Below are positions 1 to 11,631 of a DNA stretch of 64,000 bases, piece by piece (the first letter of the stretch is position 1; every line of letters starts with the position of its first letter). The notes beneath the pieces were generated by a model. The model saw only the letters and a list, made by a program, of their open reading frames with translations, did no database searches and was not told where the DNA came from. The DNA is from Leptodactylus fallax (taxonomy: Eukaryota; Chordata; Amphibia; Anura; Leptodactylidae). Location: NCBI GenBank assembly GCA_947044405.1, contig CAMRHE010000012.1, forward strand, positions 11,982,001 through 12,046,000. The letters run 5' to 3'. Made by a program: the position numbers and the translations under genes.

Positions 1-310
1 AAGGACGATCCAAGATTTGTTGAGGTCTATGAAAGGCCCTGATTTACGCTCGATTCATATTAGTGCTGGAGTTTCCATTCTTCGGGTCTGCTCGGGGACC
101 CAAAAAAAGGAAACCCAATTCGTTTAAAAAATAGTTACCTGCGCAAACCCGCGGACCCCATAAACTATAATGAGGTCCACCGATTTTCCTCCCGAAAAAT
201 GCAGAGAGACAAGTCCTGTTTTCAGGACTTTTCTCTTGGCATTTTTCAAGCAATATGGGGGATGGAACCCCCGAACAGTCACCCAACACAGGTGTGATTG
301 TAGCCTTAAC
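1..310. repeat. Foldback interspersed repeat, family A
   Basis: This is a copy of a non-coding interspersed repeat whose signature pieces recur elsewhere in the window: a 'gtttcc' module, a 'gaccccataaactataatg' module and the 'gcagagagacaagtcctg' / 'caggacttttctct' self-complementary pair. Related copies lie near 5108, 7288, 26467, 28918 and 35390. No open frame has the character of a gene. The left edge probably continues close to the window start. Family identity is unknown to me; it behaves like a MITE or foldback element. Confidence 0.5.
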
Positions 311-1985
311 TTGTGGATATACAGCAAAAGATTTTAAAAGAATGTTTCATGGGAAAACTAACAAATGCTCTTAGTGCATTGACCCCTGTGTCTACTGGTT
401 GACTTTTGTGGCAACTCTACATATCATCAATATGGAGAACTATAGTGTTGAAGGGCACTTGAGATCAGCATTGAAGAACTAGAGTTGAATTGATAAGACA
501 AGCATACAGTATTGCACTTTTTTGTCATTTTTCCATTATGAGCCCAAATGCAAATCTTCAAAATTTGGTTTCATTGCATTTTCATGTGTAATTTACCCTT
601 AATATCACTGGAAAAACAGCAGGCACTGAAAAATGTGAAGTTTTTTTTTTTTTTGCTGTAAAAAAAACTTAGCAGCAGAAAAAGTGCAGCAGTAGATAGT
701 GTCTTAATGTATAAAATGATAAAGATAAAATAGAATAAAAATAACTTAAAGTCTTAAACCTTATATGGGCATGGAAGATCTAGAAAAACTAGCAACTATA
801 ACACTCCTGTGTGCACCCCATATGTCTATCTTATTACTACATGTATGTTCTAAATATAAGTAGCTGTGATTCACCATTTTAGTCAGTAGATGCCGCTAGA
901 TCCTCATATCTAAAAATAATCCTTTCCAGTATATGCTATGTGTTTACTGATTTTTAACAGTAGGAAGAACCTCTTCTGTGTAGGAAGAGTAGTTTTATAC
1001 ATCAAGATTTAATGTTTTATTTTTATGGAGAAAAGGGTGTGCTCTTCTGCAATATTATGCTCACAGTTTTAGTCCGTGATTTCACACTGTCAGCTCCTAA
1101 ATTATAGAAAAACAAATGTGTTTAACTGTTGCAAACAAGACAGAATGGCACCTGGGGAATAGGTTAATGCCTCTGAAATGGAGAAGTGATAGTGGCAAAC
1201 TAAACCCTCTGTGTCCTAGAGAAGAGCTAATAAAATCATCACATGTGGCAAAGAAAACATAGATGAGGTGGTGGTGTCTGCTGTGCAGGCGCTGTCGGCC
1301 TCTGTGTGCTGCACATCACTCTGCGCTGTCTGCACTCCCTGCTCTCAGGGTGACGTGACCAGGTGTTTGTGGAAGCGCAGCTCTCATCAGAGACATCAAA
1401 CAGATATGGAGTTTATTCACTTTAAGGAGTCAGGGGCATGTTTATTATAAACCACAGGAGTCGAGCTGAACTCAGTTTTCAACATGGGTGGTATGTGGCA
1501 TTCTTTCACCTCAACCCTATTAGTTGGCCTAGTAGGATCTACAAAGATGAAATCTACAAATGTCTGCTTCTGTATGAAGTCATTAGATTTAGACTTCAGG
1601 TTTATTTGGAAGTTAGTATTTTCTATTTGCCGTTAAATTAAGCATTAGGGTTCTATTTCCTTTCTCAATTTTAAAATAAAATCTGACCCTATTCCATACA
1701 GGCTTAGTGTCCTGGAATATCTATATGACTAAAGAAAATAGGGGAAACTTACTGAACTCAGACATGTAGAACTTTTAGCTGAATTACTTGGGGTAATATA
1801 TCTATACCAGTTAAATGTGAACCTCGCCAAGCAAGGTTATCTCACACCATATAACCATCAGGCAGCCAATGAAAAATGCAAATATGCTTCAAGCAGCCAT
1901 TGAAAAGAACAGATGCAAAAATACACTCTGCAAGCTAAAAAGGTCTTAAAATTACGTAAATATACCCTCACGTGAACAACATATG
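311..1985. other. Intergenic, no recognisable feature
   Basis: AT-rich sequence with short T and A runs. The only open frames are short (60-67 codons) with no recognisable motif. I see no gene, RNA or clear repeat boundary here. Confidence 0.5.
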
Positions 1986-1989
1986 GCAA

Positions 1990-2945
1990 ATTGCATCATG
2001 TCATTATTATTTAACAAAACCTATGCCAAAATACAAAAGCAGGGTATGAAAAATTAAGTACACCCTTAATTCTTCTATAACAAATAAGAGGTTAAGTAGG
2101 AGCCAGGCGCTACTAACCAAACTGATCATCAGCAACTATGATGACCTCTATAAAAGCTGAAGTTTTGGCTATTTACTGGTCTTGTACGTTGAGGTATATG
2201 TTAACATAAAGCGAAGGAGGAAAGACATCAGCAATGATTTTAGAGAAGCAAATGTTGCTGCCATCAATCTGGTTAGGGTTTTAAGGCCATTTACAAATAA
2301 TTTGAAGTCCATCACTCTACAGTGAGAAAAATTATTCTCAAGTGGAAAACAGACTGTTCAATTCTCAAAGTTTGAAAAATCCGAGAGCTACATCTCAAAA
2401 TTTATAGGTAGGGATAAGCAAACTGGTTCATAACAAGACGGGTTCATTATGAATTTTTCAAAAATTTCAGGTTTGGCTGACCCCAGGGGTTTGCTACCTA
2501 TGAGCCACTATTATGCAGACTACAGAGTATAATAAGTGGAGGCACAGGGGAGGCGTGTTAACTTAAACAGTCTTATGTACCTCTCTTAGGCTTCGTCACA
2601 GTGTCTGGTGTTGGTCCCCAACTTCTTTGGGTCTCTTTCAGTCTAGTAAAAAATGGTGCCAGTGGCTCCAGGGTACCACTGAGGTCTATAAGAAAGGCTG
2701 AAAAAAATTACAGCATTGGAATGGCCCAGTCAAAGTCCACATCTCAACCCAACTGAAATGCTGTGATGGGACCTTAAGAGATCTGTGCATAAACATATGC
2801 TCACAAACCTCAACTGTAAAGAAGAGTGGGCCAAAATTCCTAAGGAATGATGTGAGAGACTGATACAGTCATACAGAGAATGGTTACTTCAATTTATCGC
2901 TGCTAAAAGTGGTTCTACAAGTATTGATTAAGCACCATATGCTTT
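1990..2945 (+). mobile_element. Decayed Tc1-like element (relic transposase)
   Basis: Broken pieces of a Tc1-type transposase read on the + strand. Around 2211-2345 the translation gives KRRKDISNDFREANVAA and further helix-turn-helix-like sequence ending in a stop. Around 2725-2932 it gives a WPSQS-like / HLNPTEMLWDLKRS stretch and the family's C-terminal part, ending in SGSTSID and a stop. The middle is replaced by unrelated repeat sequence (about 2406-2640). The expected DLNPIE motif has decayed to HLNPTE. Stops and frameshifts make it non-functional. Exact terminal inverted repeats were not located. Confidence 0.7.
2406..2640. repeat. Interspersed repeat nested in the Tc1 relic
   Basis: The segment begins with 'tagggataagcaaactggtt', closely related to 'agggatgagcgaactgattc' at about 35660, so it is a repeat family present at least twice in the window. 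It separates the N-terminal and C-terminal halves of the surrounding Tc1 relic, which suggests a secondary insertion. The family was not identified. Confidence 0.4.
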
Positions 2946-3084
2946 TTATTATGTTCTGATAAGTAAACCAAAGAATTCAAAGAGGGTGTATTTTGCAATG
3001 CTGAGTTTTCCCTCATCCATCTGCACTCAGTACCCCATAATGAGAATGTGAAAATTTTGAATTTTTTTTTTCAAATTTATTAAA

Positions 3085-3525
3085 AAGTAAAAACTAAAAC
3101 TTCACATAGACGTAAGCCCTTTGCTATGACACTTGGAATTTAGCTCTGGGGCTTCCCATTTCTCTTGATCATCCTTGAGATGAGTCCACCTGTGATAAAT
3201 TGACTGGACATGATTTGGGAAGACATACCTCTGTCTATATAAGGTCTCCCAGCTGACAATGCATAGCAGAGCCAAAACCAAGCCACAAGGAGGAAAGAAC
3301 TGCCTGTAGAGCTCAGAGACAGGATTGTTTGGAGGCACAGACCTAGAGAAGGGTACATAAGTTCCCAACATTGGTCTCCATAATTCTTAAATGGAAGAAG
3401 TTAGAAACAACCAGGTCTCTTTCTACCCCTCCACCAAATTGAGAAGGGTCTTGGTAAAAAGAGGTGACCAACAATCCAATGATCACTTTGGCTGAGCTCC
3501 AAAGATGGGAAAAACTTCCAGGCTT
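3085..3525 (+). mobile_element. Tc1-like element fragment, 5' half
   Basis: Contains the 'ccctttgctatgacact' inner-repeat signature seen in the other Tc1 elements here (compare 49936 and 58525), a 'tctatataaggtc' leader, and then degenerate transposase N-terminus. ' LKWKK-LETTRSL ' and ' EVTNNPMITLAELQRWEK ' can be read with frameshifts around 3385-3520, matching the DNA-binding region of the DD34E Tc1 family seen at 58311. The catalytic half is missing, so this is a dead fragment. Confidence 0.65.
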
Positions 3526-3926
3526 ACTTAGTCTATATTATTGTACGGTGTAATTTTTACATTCTTTCAGGCTGTAAAATATACCACACTTTTATAGGTG
3601 TATTTAGAATGTGATGATGAGCTGTTTCTCATTCGGATGAGTATTTTGTGCAGTGTTCCAGACAACCACACATGCACCATTATCAACCATTAAGTGCAAA
3701 AAGAATGCTCTCCACTAGTGTTTTATGAACAGTAGAGGCATTTAACTGTCAGGACCATGAATCTTAATCCCTACATTATGGTCCCAGGGATGCAGTGAGT
3801 TTTTTCATGAACAATAAATATACAGTAGATATGAAATGCCTGTGCAAGCAACTGAAGGACTAGATCCCAAAATCTTGTGCTAATATAAAAACACAAGGGG
3901 AAATTTATCCTAAGGGGAATATTTAA

Positions 3927-4423
3927 AGGGGTATTCCCACGAACATAACAATTTTTAAATTTGTAGATAATTAAAAGTTAAACATTTTTACAAATATAAG
4001 TAATTTAATATTTTGCAGAGTTTTAAAGATTTTCTCTAAATATCTTGTGGTCACAAGTTGTTGTCTTGATCGGTTGCCAGTGGATACGACCATGAATGCA
4101 GGACCTTTCTAAGACCAGAAAATCAGCTATGATGTCCTTACTGTGGTCGGGATATCTCTGATACATGTAGTGTCCCTGCCTGATAACCCAGCTACAATAA
4201 GAAAATCATAGCTGTGTTCCTGACAAGAGCCAGGCCAAAGAAAGTTTCTGCATTCGTGGTCGTATCCATTGGCAACCGATCAAGACAACAGATGTCACCA
4301 CTAAAATGGTTAGAGAAAATCTTTAAAAACTCTGCAAAATATTAAATTATTTATATTTGTAAAAATGTTTAACTTTTAATTATCTACAAATATAGATATG
4401 ATTATGTTCATGGGAATACCCCT
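3927..4423. mobile_element. TTAA-flanked foldback MITE (497 bp)
   Basis: The ends are perfect inverted repeats starting 'aggggtattccca', flanked on both sides by TTAA (3923-3926 and 4424-4427). The arms stay complementary for roughly 175 bp each: 'tttgtagataattaaaagtt', 'ttgtcttgatcggttgcca' and 'ggatacgacca.gaatgcag' all recur inverted on the right. There is no coding capacity. TTAA target duplications are characteristic of piggyBac- and Kolobok-type transposases, so this is inferred to be a non-autonomous element of that type. A degenerate relative lies at 33990-34440. Confidence 0.8.
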
Positions 4424-4427
4424 TTAA

Positions 4428-5105
4428 TGTCAGTTTAGCTGATGTATGCGTTGTTGTAATTTGTGCCAAATGTATCCAATGTTGCAAGATCCTTCTTGCA
4501 CTTCTGTCATGAAATGTTACTTCACTTCAAAACTCTACACCCAATGGAATAAGTCTGTGACAATTCTGTCTTTTTAACAAGTCACATTTGATCTGGTGTA
4601 CAAACAGCTATACAGGCTAATGTAAGAACAAAAGCAACCCGATGGTATATCTTCCAAAAAGTAAATACTTCACTGTTTTTGGGAATGCACCAACTCCCTT
4701 TGTCTTCTTCACCCATAACAATATAACTGTGTACTTCCACAATGAACATGTGGGGACCTACACTAGTCTACCTTCCCTGGGCCCCAGTGCCCACCTGATC
4801 ATCAAGACCCATGGGGCACCTGCCCTCTAGTGGAACAAGGGGTGAGCCTTCCAAACTACAGTGGAACACAACTCCTGTCCATATACCACTCAGGACATGG
4901 GCCAAAACAAATAGTAGCAGAAATGTCTATATAGCCATGGCTTTTCTCTGCAAGTGTGTCAGGGACTGGACCCTTTGGAAACAACAGGGAATTTTATCTA
5001 ATAAGTTTAATATTATAGTATTAACCACAGTTTAATTTCTGTTTTAAAGAATGTGACGATTTTTAGAAATCTGCAGCACATTTAATAAATGTCTCACAAC
5101 TTAAG
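4428..5105. other. Intergenic, no recognisable feature
   Basis: No gene-like frame or repeat boundary recognised. Two open frames of 62-74 codons lack motifs and look fortuitous. Confidence 0.45.
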
Positions 5106-5107
5106 CA

Positions 5108-5262
5108 GAATTATGCTAGGTTCACACCTACGTTCCCAAGCGGACCTCCCAAACGGAAACCTAATCCGCTTAAAGTCTATAGTCTATGGGGCCGCCGGAA
5201 AAGGGCAGCATTTTTCTCTCCGCATTTTTAAGCAGGTTCAGGGATGGAAGCGCTGGTGTGAA
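5108..5262. repeat. Foldback interspersed repeat, family A
   Basis: Starts 'gctaggttcacacctacg' and ends 'gctggtgtgaaacctgcct', which gives short inverted termini. Inside are the 'cggaaacctaatccgc' and 'tctatggggccgccgg' modules of the same family as at 1-310 and 28918. Non-coding. Confidence 0.55.
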
Positions 5263-5711
5263 ACCTGCCTTATATAGTCTTGGAATTCTCTGTCATGAAA
5301 ATTTCCATAAATCAGGAGATTAACTATATAGGGGCAAATTACATAGTTTTATCTGGGCCCTGGTGCCTGGTGAGACTCAAAGGCCTTCTGTGAAGAAGAC
5401 ACCAGTACTATAAATAGTACATAAATGTCCTGGCACAAATATGGCAATGGGGCTAAGGAGTAAAATTATCCTTCCATATAGGAATGTGTTGGACAATTGT
5501 CATTAAAGGGAGACTGTTGTTTTGAACCCTTCAAGCTGTTCGAGTGCTAGATAACAGATGTGTAAACCAGTTAAAATATTAGATCATGCTCCCTCTTTAC
5601 AGAAACTATGTCCATTTACAAGTTAAAAAAATCTACAAAATAGTTCAGCATAATGCGCTACCTTGTTCAGTAAAATGCCAGGCTCCCTCTTCTATACCTC
5701 TTCATATTTTG

Positions 5712-6085
5712 CAGTATAATGCTCCCTTTAATAGACTCCACACAGAATATTTTCCCCTTTACTGATCCCCACACAGTACTGTATATAGTCCCCTTCATGG
5801 GTCTCCACACAGTATATTTCCACTGTCCTACCCCCCACAGTATTTTGTCCCCTTCATATTTTACACAGGACTGTTCCACACAATATATTACCCCATTTAC
5901 TGTCCCTACACAGTATACTGCACCCTTTACTGACCTCCCACACAGTATATAGCCCCATTTACTAGTTCCCACACAGTATACTGCCCTCTTTATTTGCCCC
6001 ACACAGTATACTGCCCACTTTATTTGCCCCACACAGTATATTGCCTGCTGTATTGGCAACCACACAATAAATTGATCTTGTTATT
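5712..6085. repeat. Minisatellite, ~30-bp degenerate unit
   Basis: About 13 degenerate tandem units of roughly 30 bp built on 'ccccacacagtatactgcc'. The last two or three units (about 5980-6040) are the most alike, with a clean 30-bp period. The 132-codon frame on the minus strand that repeats 'YCVGQ' is a by-product of the tandem array, not a protein gene. The core matches the minisatellites at 25100 and 52926. Confidence 0.85.
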
Positions 6086-6089
6086 GGCC

Positions 6090-7280
6090 CTCACACAGTG
6101 ACACATTAGTCTGCTATCTATTGGATTATTCCAACAGACAATGGCTGATATCTCCTCTGAATATCTGTATGTATACTCATACTTTAATACCCTCTCCTTT
6201 CCAGGCCCACCTCCACTTTCATTCCAGCCTGCAACTTCATGTTACATCTGAATGCTGAACAATGTCTTGATGGACATTATTTAGTGTTGGGATGTAATGT
6301 GCCGCCTTGTCATAAAGGAGGCATATGTACTTCACCTACATTGAAATGTATCTTAGGGATCATTTACACCAAAAAACTGTCATAAATGATGATGAATCCG
6401 ATGGGACTGCCCACATTGCACCGCCCACTGCATGCCCTTTTCATACCCCCTTTTCAGAAAGTTGCGAGAGTGGGGTAAAAACGTTATTTGAGACAATTTT
6501 TGTAGCATGTGGCATTAAAAAAAAGTTGCAAACCCAAAGTTTGTGATTTTTTTTTTTGTGCCACAAAAGTGGCATAAATAAGTAATAAGTCCCTCCCTCC
6601 CATTATTTTCCCTGCTTCTAGAATGAACATATATATATTTTTACTGGTTTACACATTATTTACCTAGAACTGTCAACAAAAATGCCCATCTCAATTTAAC
6701 ATCTATTGGTAACAACAAAAAACACTTCTTTATATGTGGATATGATGGTCACTGGCGTAACAATATAATAGATTCTTCTATTGAAGGGATGTTGACAGTA
6801 CAAGAAAAATGTTTTTTCCTGCTCCGAGCAGGTTGTTCTGTGATTGTTGGTCTGGATGAGATCTGTCATCACTTTGTGTATGTGGTTTGTCACCAATAGG
6901 GCAAGTGGACACAGATTCTTAAAGAGACTAAGCATCTTTATAGTCATGAAAACTTTTCTAAACACTTCCCACTTTTCAAACAACACAGCCCATATTTAGA
7001 GTCGTTGATGCCTTAGGCATTGTAAATTACCATGTTATGCATTAGAATGTTCTACTCTTGTCAGCAGTGCCTTGAGAAATATGGAGCAAATAACATTAAT
7101 TTTAAGATAAATTTCTATTCTTTACCACAACCTGTTTAGGCCTAGTCTGTACGATATATAAAATAAAAACTCCTTAAAGACCTGAACAGAATCTATAAAG
7201 CTTTATACAGAGATGTCAATCAGGATATCTTGTTAAAAAAAATAAAAATAAAGCTGAAGAGTAGGATACACAATAAATTT
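6090..7280. other. Intergenic; weak repeat sequence only
   Basis: Around 6320-6600 the sequence resembles the frog interspersed repeats that contain 'gataaatgatg' and 'cataaataagtaataag' segments, but without clear edges. The remainder shows nothing recognisable. The 96-codon minus-strand frame at 6696-6986 has no motif. Confidence 0.4.
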
Positions 7281-7287
7281 ATAACTT

Positions 7288-7480
7288 AGGCTAGGTTCAC
7301 ATCTGCGCCAGGCTTTCCATTGTTCGGGTCTGCCGGGGACTATAATGGGGTCCGGTGGGTGTCCACCATTTTCATGCTGAAAGCGGCAGAGAGAAAAGTC
7401 ATCTGTGCAGGACTTTTCTCTCCCCCCATTTCTGACGGTTTCTCCAACGTTGATCCTTGGGAAGCCAATGTTTCTGCCGG
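7288..7480. repeat. Foldback interspersed repeat, family A
   Basis: Starts 'ggctaggttcacatctgcg' and shares the 'ggactataatggggtccg' and 'gcggcagagagaaaagtc' modules with the copies at 1 and 35390. A 'aaaagtc...gacttttctct' self-complementary pair lies in the middle. Non-coding. Confidence 0.5.
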
Positions 7481-7617
7481 GACTGGGGGCAGACCCTTTC
7501 CATTGGCGGATCCAGAGAGGTGTTACCCATCTTAGATGTTTCCATCAGGACAGGAGAGTGATATTCTGGAGAAAGCTGCAGGAGACATATGACTGGAGGG
7601 GAACATTATAGGGATAA

Positions 7618-8310
7618 ACATATCTTACATTTTGTCGATTCCCTGCTGAGTATTGGCACATACTCACACCCTAAATCTTTTGAGAATATTTGTTGACTGA
7701 ATCCATTATGAATGTTCCACAACCTAACACGAAGCTTAAATGCATGGAATTGTGGGAGACAGTTATGGGTCATAGCCTTACAGTCCAAAGATGGTCCCAT
7801 TGTTATGACATTCTCTTCAGGGGCAGTCACCAAGTATTTTTGGCAGAGACTAGCCTTAAGCTATTTCATAGAGTGTACAATGTCCCAGGTCGTTTACATC
7901 AAATATTTCCACAGGTGTTAGACAGGTGTTTTAGAGGATGTGACATATTAGGTGATATGAAACACTTCTGGTGGACATACTCAGTGGTCCACTCACTATG
8001 GCAGAAGGTGCATAGATTATTGCCCACTATCCTCCCTAAACAGTTTCCTCTAACCCTCTTGGTGATGCTATTAGGTGACAGGCCTCAGTCCTTCACCAAC
8101 AAATCCTACTGCCTATGTCATTACATTACCCAAGCTACTAAGATACATATTGCATCCAAGTGTCGCTCCCATAACCTCTATTTCTAGACAGTCAAAGACC
8201 ACTTAAACCAAATAATGCTTTATGAAAAGATAGAGACAGTTTGGACAGTTTTAGGGAAAGGTTTTGGGGCTTCTGGGAACCATTCTTGCACTGTTGTGCC
8301 TCCCCAATGC
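7618..8310 (+). pseudogene. L1-group LINE ORF2 C-terminal remnant
   Basis: A frame open from 7690 to 8187 translates to a stretch with the layout of the extreme C-terminus of L1/Tx1-group ORF2 proteins. It has 'VPGRLHQIFPQVLDRC' followed by a Cys/His cluster (CFRGC, then MKHFWW), a 'HSLWQKVHRLL' helix, a 'LLGDRPQSF' segment and a 'YITQATKIHIASKC' segment. This is the region after the reverse transcriptase that carries the Cys-rich knuckle. Similarity appears to continue out of frame to about 8310. The reverse transcriptase and endonuclease domains are absent, so this is a truncated dead copy. Assignment is from motif pattern, not a database search. Confidence 0.6.
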
Positions 8311-8524
8311 TGCTGGGAAAACTGTTACTTTCCCTCTAGTTTTGGGCCATGTAAAGACCAAGTTGGTTTGGAAGACCTTACTTATTTAAAGTCACATCTG
8401 GGATCTGCTACCCCTTGTCTTTCTGTCACTGCTCCTCGTCGATTTTGCCTTATACATTTACGCCACCTGTGCATTACCTTTCTTTATCCATTTCATTCTC
8501 CACTGGTTTTATATGGTGTGTTAA

Positions 8525-9031
8525 CCACTTCCGGACTGCTCATAGAGTATTTACATCCGGAAGTGGCTCTCTTGTTCTGCAAGGACTTACTAGTATGTCC
8601 TTGAGGTTTTCAGCAGCTGTATGAAATTGTGCAGCTCCAGAAACGGGGAGTCAGCTGTAACTACAGCCGGAGCTCCCCTAGAGAAAGCAGGGAAGGTTTA
8701 TTGCAATCCCTGCCTTCCCAATCGCTGTGTACACAGCGCTCAATGAGTGCTGTGTACACAGCTATGGGAGCCGCCATGATGCGGCTCCCCTCTGACCCAG
8801 CGGTCACGTGGTCCGCTTGGATCAGAGTCTGTTAGAGCTGCAGGGTCCTAAAGGACCCAGATCAGCTCTGTAATTAAGGGTAATTATGTAATTATGGCTA
8901 TATGTATAATCCCCAGTTACAGGGGAAATCAGCCTCCCCAAAAAAAAAAAAAAGTGATCAGATGTCCCCAAAGGTCTATTATGACCTTATGGGGACACAA
9001 TGTGAAAAAAGAAAGAAAGAATGAAAGAAAG

Positions 9032-9097
<66 letters not shown>

Positions 9098-9525
9098 TAG
9101 AAAAGTAAAAAATTTAAATCAAAGTAAAATAATTTAAAAAAATAAATAAAATAAAACGCCAATAACACGCCCCTATTACAGGTTCTAGCCCCACCCCCAA
9201 CGACACAATACAACATAAAAGTTACCGTAACGGAGAGGAAAAACTGTTTTTTAGTAGCACTTTGTGTTATTAAGTTTAAAAAAAATTAAACGTGGAAAAA
9301 GAGACGTTTTCCCTCCTCTTTTGTTTATATTTTCCCTGATATAAAAAAATTTAAAAAAACATGCAAAAGTAAAAACAACATAAAAATAAAGTCCTATGTG
9401 TCACCAAAAAAAGAAATTACGAATAACACAAATGATAAAAATGTTATAGCCCTCAAAACCACACATACAAAAAACACGAAAATGTGTCTGGTCCTGAACC
9501 AGAAATTGGCCTGGTACTGAAGTGG
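8525..9525. mobile_element. TTAA-flanked non-autonomous transposon (1001 bp)
   Basis: Flanked by TTAA at 8521-8524 and 9526-9529. The ends are inverted repeats: left 'ccacttccggactgctcata', right (reverse complement) 'ccacttcagtaccaggccaa'. A shorter copy of the same family in opposite orientation lies at 51810-52211, also with TTAA on both sides. The interior is non-coding and includes a palindromic 'gctgtgtacacagc' pair and a GAAA microsatellite. TTAA duplications suggest mobilisation by a piggyBac- or Kolobok-type transposase (inference). Confidence 0.8.
9010..9097 (+). repeat. (GAAA)n microsatellite
   Basis: About 88 bp of near-perfect GAAA repeats with a few interruptions at the left, lying inside the TTAA element 8525-9525. 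It creates long meaningless Lys/Glu/Arg and Phe/Leu/Ser frames on the two strands. Confidence 0.95.
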
Positions 9526-9642
9526 TTAAATGAAGGATTTGTAACATCACTCGCCCCCTGCATGGGGATCCTTTTGCTGTTATATTGAGAAGCTCTCTGA
9601 TTTGTTGCATTCCCTTAATAAAACTTTTTGAATCTACAATTA

Positions 9643-9902
9643 CACAGTGGCTCAGTGGTTAGCACTGCAGCCTTGCAGCGCTGGAATCCTGGCTTTGAAT
9701 CCTGCCAAGCACAACATCTGATAGAGTTTGTATGTTCTCCCTATGTTTGCGTGGGTTTCTTCTGGGTACTCTGGTTTCCTCCCACACTCCAAAGACATAG
9801 TGATAGGGAATGTAGATTGTGAGCCCTATATGAGACAGTGACTGGGAATATCTGTAAAGCGCTGCGGAATATGATGGCGCTATATAAGTAAGCATAATAA
9901 TA
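9643..9902 (+). mobile_element. tRNA-derived SINE (V-SINE-like)
   Basis: The head has the polymerase III box A-like 'tggctcagtggttagcac' and a box B-like 'ctttgaatcct', as in tRNA-derived SINEs. The centre has 'gtatgttctccctatgtttg' and 'ctggtttcctcccacactcc', the conserved central domain of vertebrate V-SINEs. The 3' end 'gcgctgcggaatatgatgg' resembles the L2-type LINE tail at 60140-60185. A 5'-truncated copy lies at 53919-54062 and a more diverged one at 45690-45865. It is a retrotransposed repeat, not a tRNA gene. Confidence 0.85.
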
Positions 9903-9909
9903 CTCAAAA

Positions 9910-11360
9910 CAAAATGTGGAATATTTATTAAGACAACTGTTCTGTACGTCAGTATTAATAAAGACCCTGACAGGTACAGGGCACAGCTGATTATGTGTCA
10001 GAAAATGACATCTATGCTGGCTATGATCTGGCCAAGATAAAGGTATACATTTTTTCTGGCATGATAATAGTGTTGGCTGCAGAGGCCTTGCCCTGTTCAT
10101 GCCCACTTTTTGTCTTGTGAGCAGGAGCAAGACAAGCTTTCTTTGTGATTTTAGCATGTGCTATACATATCCTGACTTCTGTAGTACAGTATAATATTTT
10201 CACATTCAGTAAAGATTTTATTGATTTAAACTCTACTCATTCTGGGGTTAGGGGTCCAGTAGGCGGTCTTACACTGTGATTGATACAGTCTTTCCTGAAT
10301 ATCTGTTCATACAGAGAGGGATGTTAATCAGTAGGTAAGAACCTCTACTAGATTCCAAAGCCCAGATTTAACAGCTATTTAAATGAATAGGTTACAGAAT
10401 CTACTGAATCTTTTCTCACAAATCTATATATCAATCTATTTAATTAATCCTACTCTGTAACATCTTGCCTGCCATCAGACTGCATGTTCAACAAGACAAG
10501 TTGTCTTTAAGGCTAGGGTTACATGGTGATTTTGACTGTGACTCATGTGACGTGACCAAAGATCTTCATACTGCCCTGCGACACCTGAAGTAATGCAAGG
10601 TATTGGGGTTGTGTTGCGAACTTGTGGCTCCTATGACTGCAACACTGAATCACAAAAAGATTGAGCATCGATCCATATCGGTTGAGGCAACCTTGTGGTC
10701 ACAATGCAAACCCATTCACTTTATTGTATTACATTAGATGTCGTAAGACAACATGACAATCTTTGGTTGCTCTACAGTAGTTGTAACCAACATCACCATG
10801 TAGTCCTAGCCTAAAATGGCAGTAGTCGCACTATGTGAACGCAATCATAGGACTATTCTCTCATTTTTAATGCATCTTTTCCTGTTTAGAAGTACAAATC
10901 TCAGTATCATGTTTCATACCACATGCTATCGAAATTGTAGAAATTGTTTTTCTCTCATTTTAATTCATCATCCACCGTTTATATTTATTTCTCTATAGCC
11001 TTGCCATATTTTGGCTATGCCCCCCCATGCCTAACTACTGACTCTCATCCACCTCACTTCTCTCCTCAGCAAATTGAAATGGTATATCATATCAGGTGAC
11101 AGCAAGCAAACCAGAGTCCCCACTCTCCACGTGTGATTTCCAAAGCAATACTGCCTTGAAATAATACTACTAAACAATACATCCATATAATGAGCACATA
11201 ACCAGCACATAAATAACACTGCTACACAATGCTCAAAATAATACCTCCATAGAGTATGCAAATAATACCACTATGTAATCTATTAAGGTCTACTTTCCCA
11301 GCGACTGGAACATACATTAAATCTGAATCACTTTCCTTTCCATACTTCTCCCTTGGAGCC
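9910..11360. other. Intergenic with one palindromic repeat
   Basis: Mostly unremarkable sequence. From about 10511 to 10815 the ends are inverted ('ggctagggttacatggtgat' on the left, 'atcaccatgtagtcctagcc' on the right), which marks a 305-bp foldback repeat. Around 11370 a 'ttaaagggctattcccac' stretch resembles the end of the TTAA element at 3927. No gene recognised. Confidence 0.5.
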
Positions 11361-11631
11361 CATACTTAAAGGGCTATTCCCACAATGACAGTAATATGTA
11401 TACAAAAGTATTTTTCAAAATATCATCCATTTAAAGTCATTAGAAAAAGTCCAATGAAATCTCCATTTTCCTACCACTGTTTTAACACTGTTACACACTG
11501 GACACAGCCTGCAGTCCATCTTCATCCAGGTCAAGCATGCTTAGTTTCTCTTTTTCTTTCCTATAGCTGTTTAATACATCAGCGCTACATTACCATGCAT
11601 GGGCAGTCCTAACAAATGGAGCATGTGTAAC

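Noticed and set aside
5667..6065. 132-codon minus-strand frame with YCVGQ repeats
   Set aside because: It is the translation of a degenerate minisatellite; the periodicity explains the open frame.
7690..8187. Novel host protein of 165 residues
   Set aside because: Residue pattern and Cys/His cluster fit the end of an L1-type ORF2, and the frame has no splice signals or start context.
8894..9100. Lys/Glu/Arg-rich 68-codon frame
   Set aside because: Product of the (GAAA)n microsatellite.
9643..9720. tRNA gene
   Set aside because: Box A- and box B-like motifs are present but the cloverleaf is degenerate and it is followed by a SINE body and tail.
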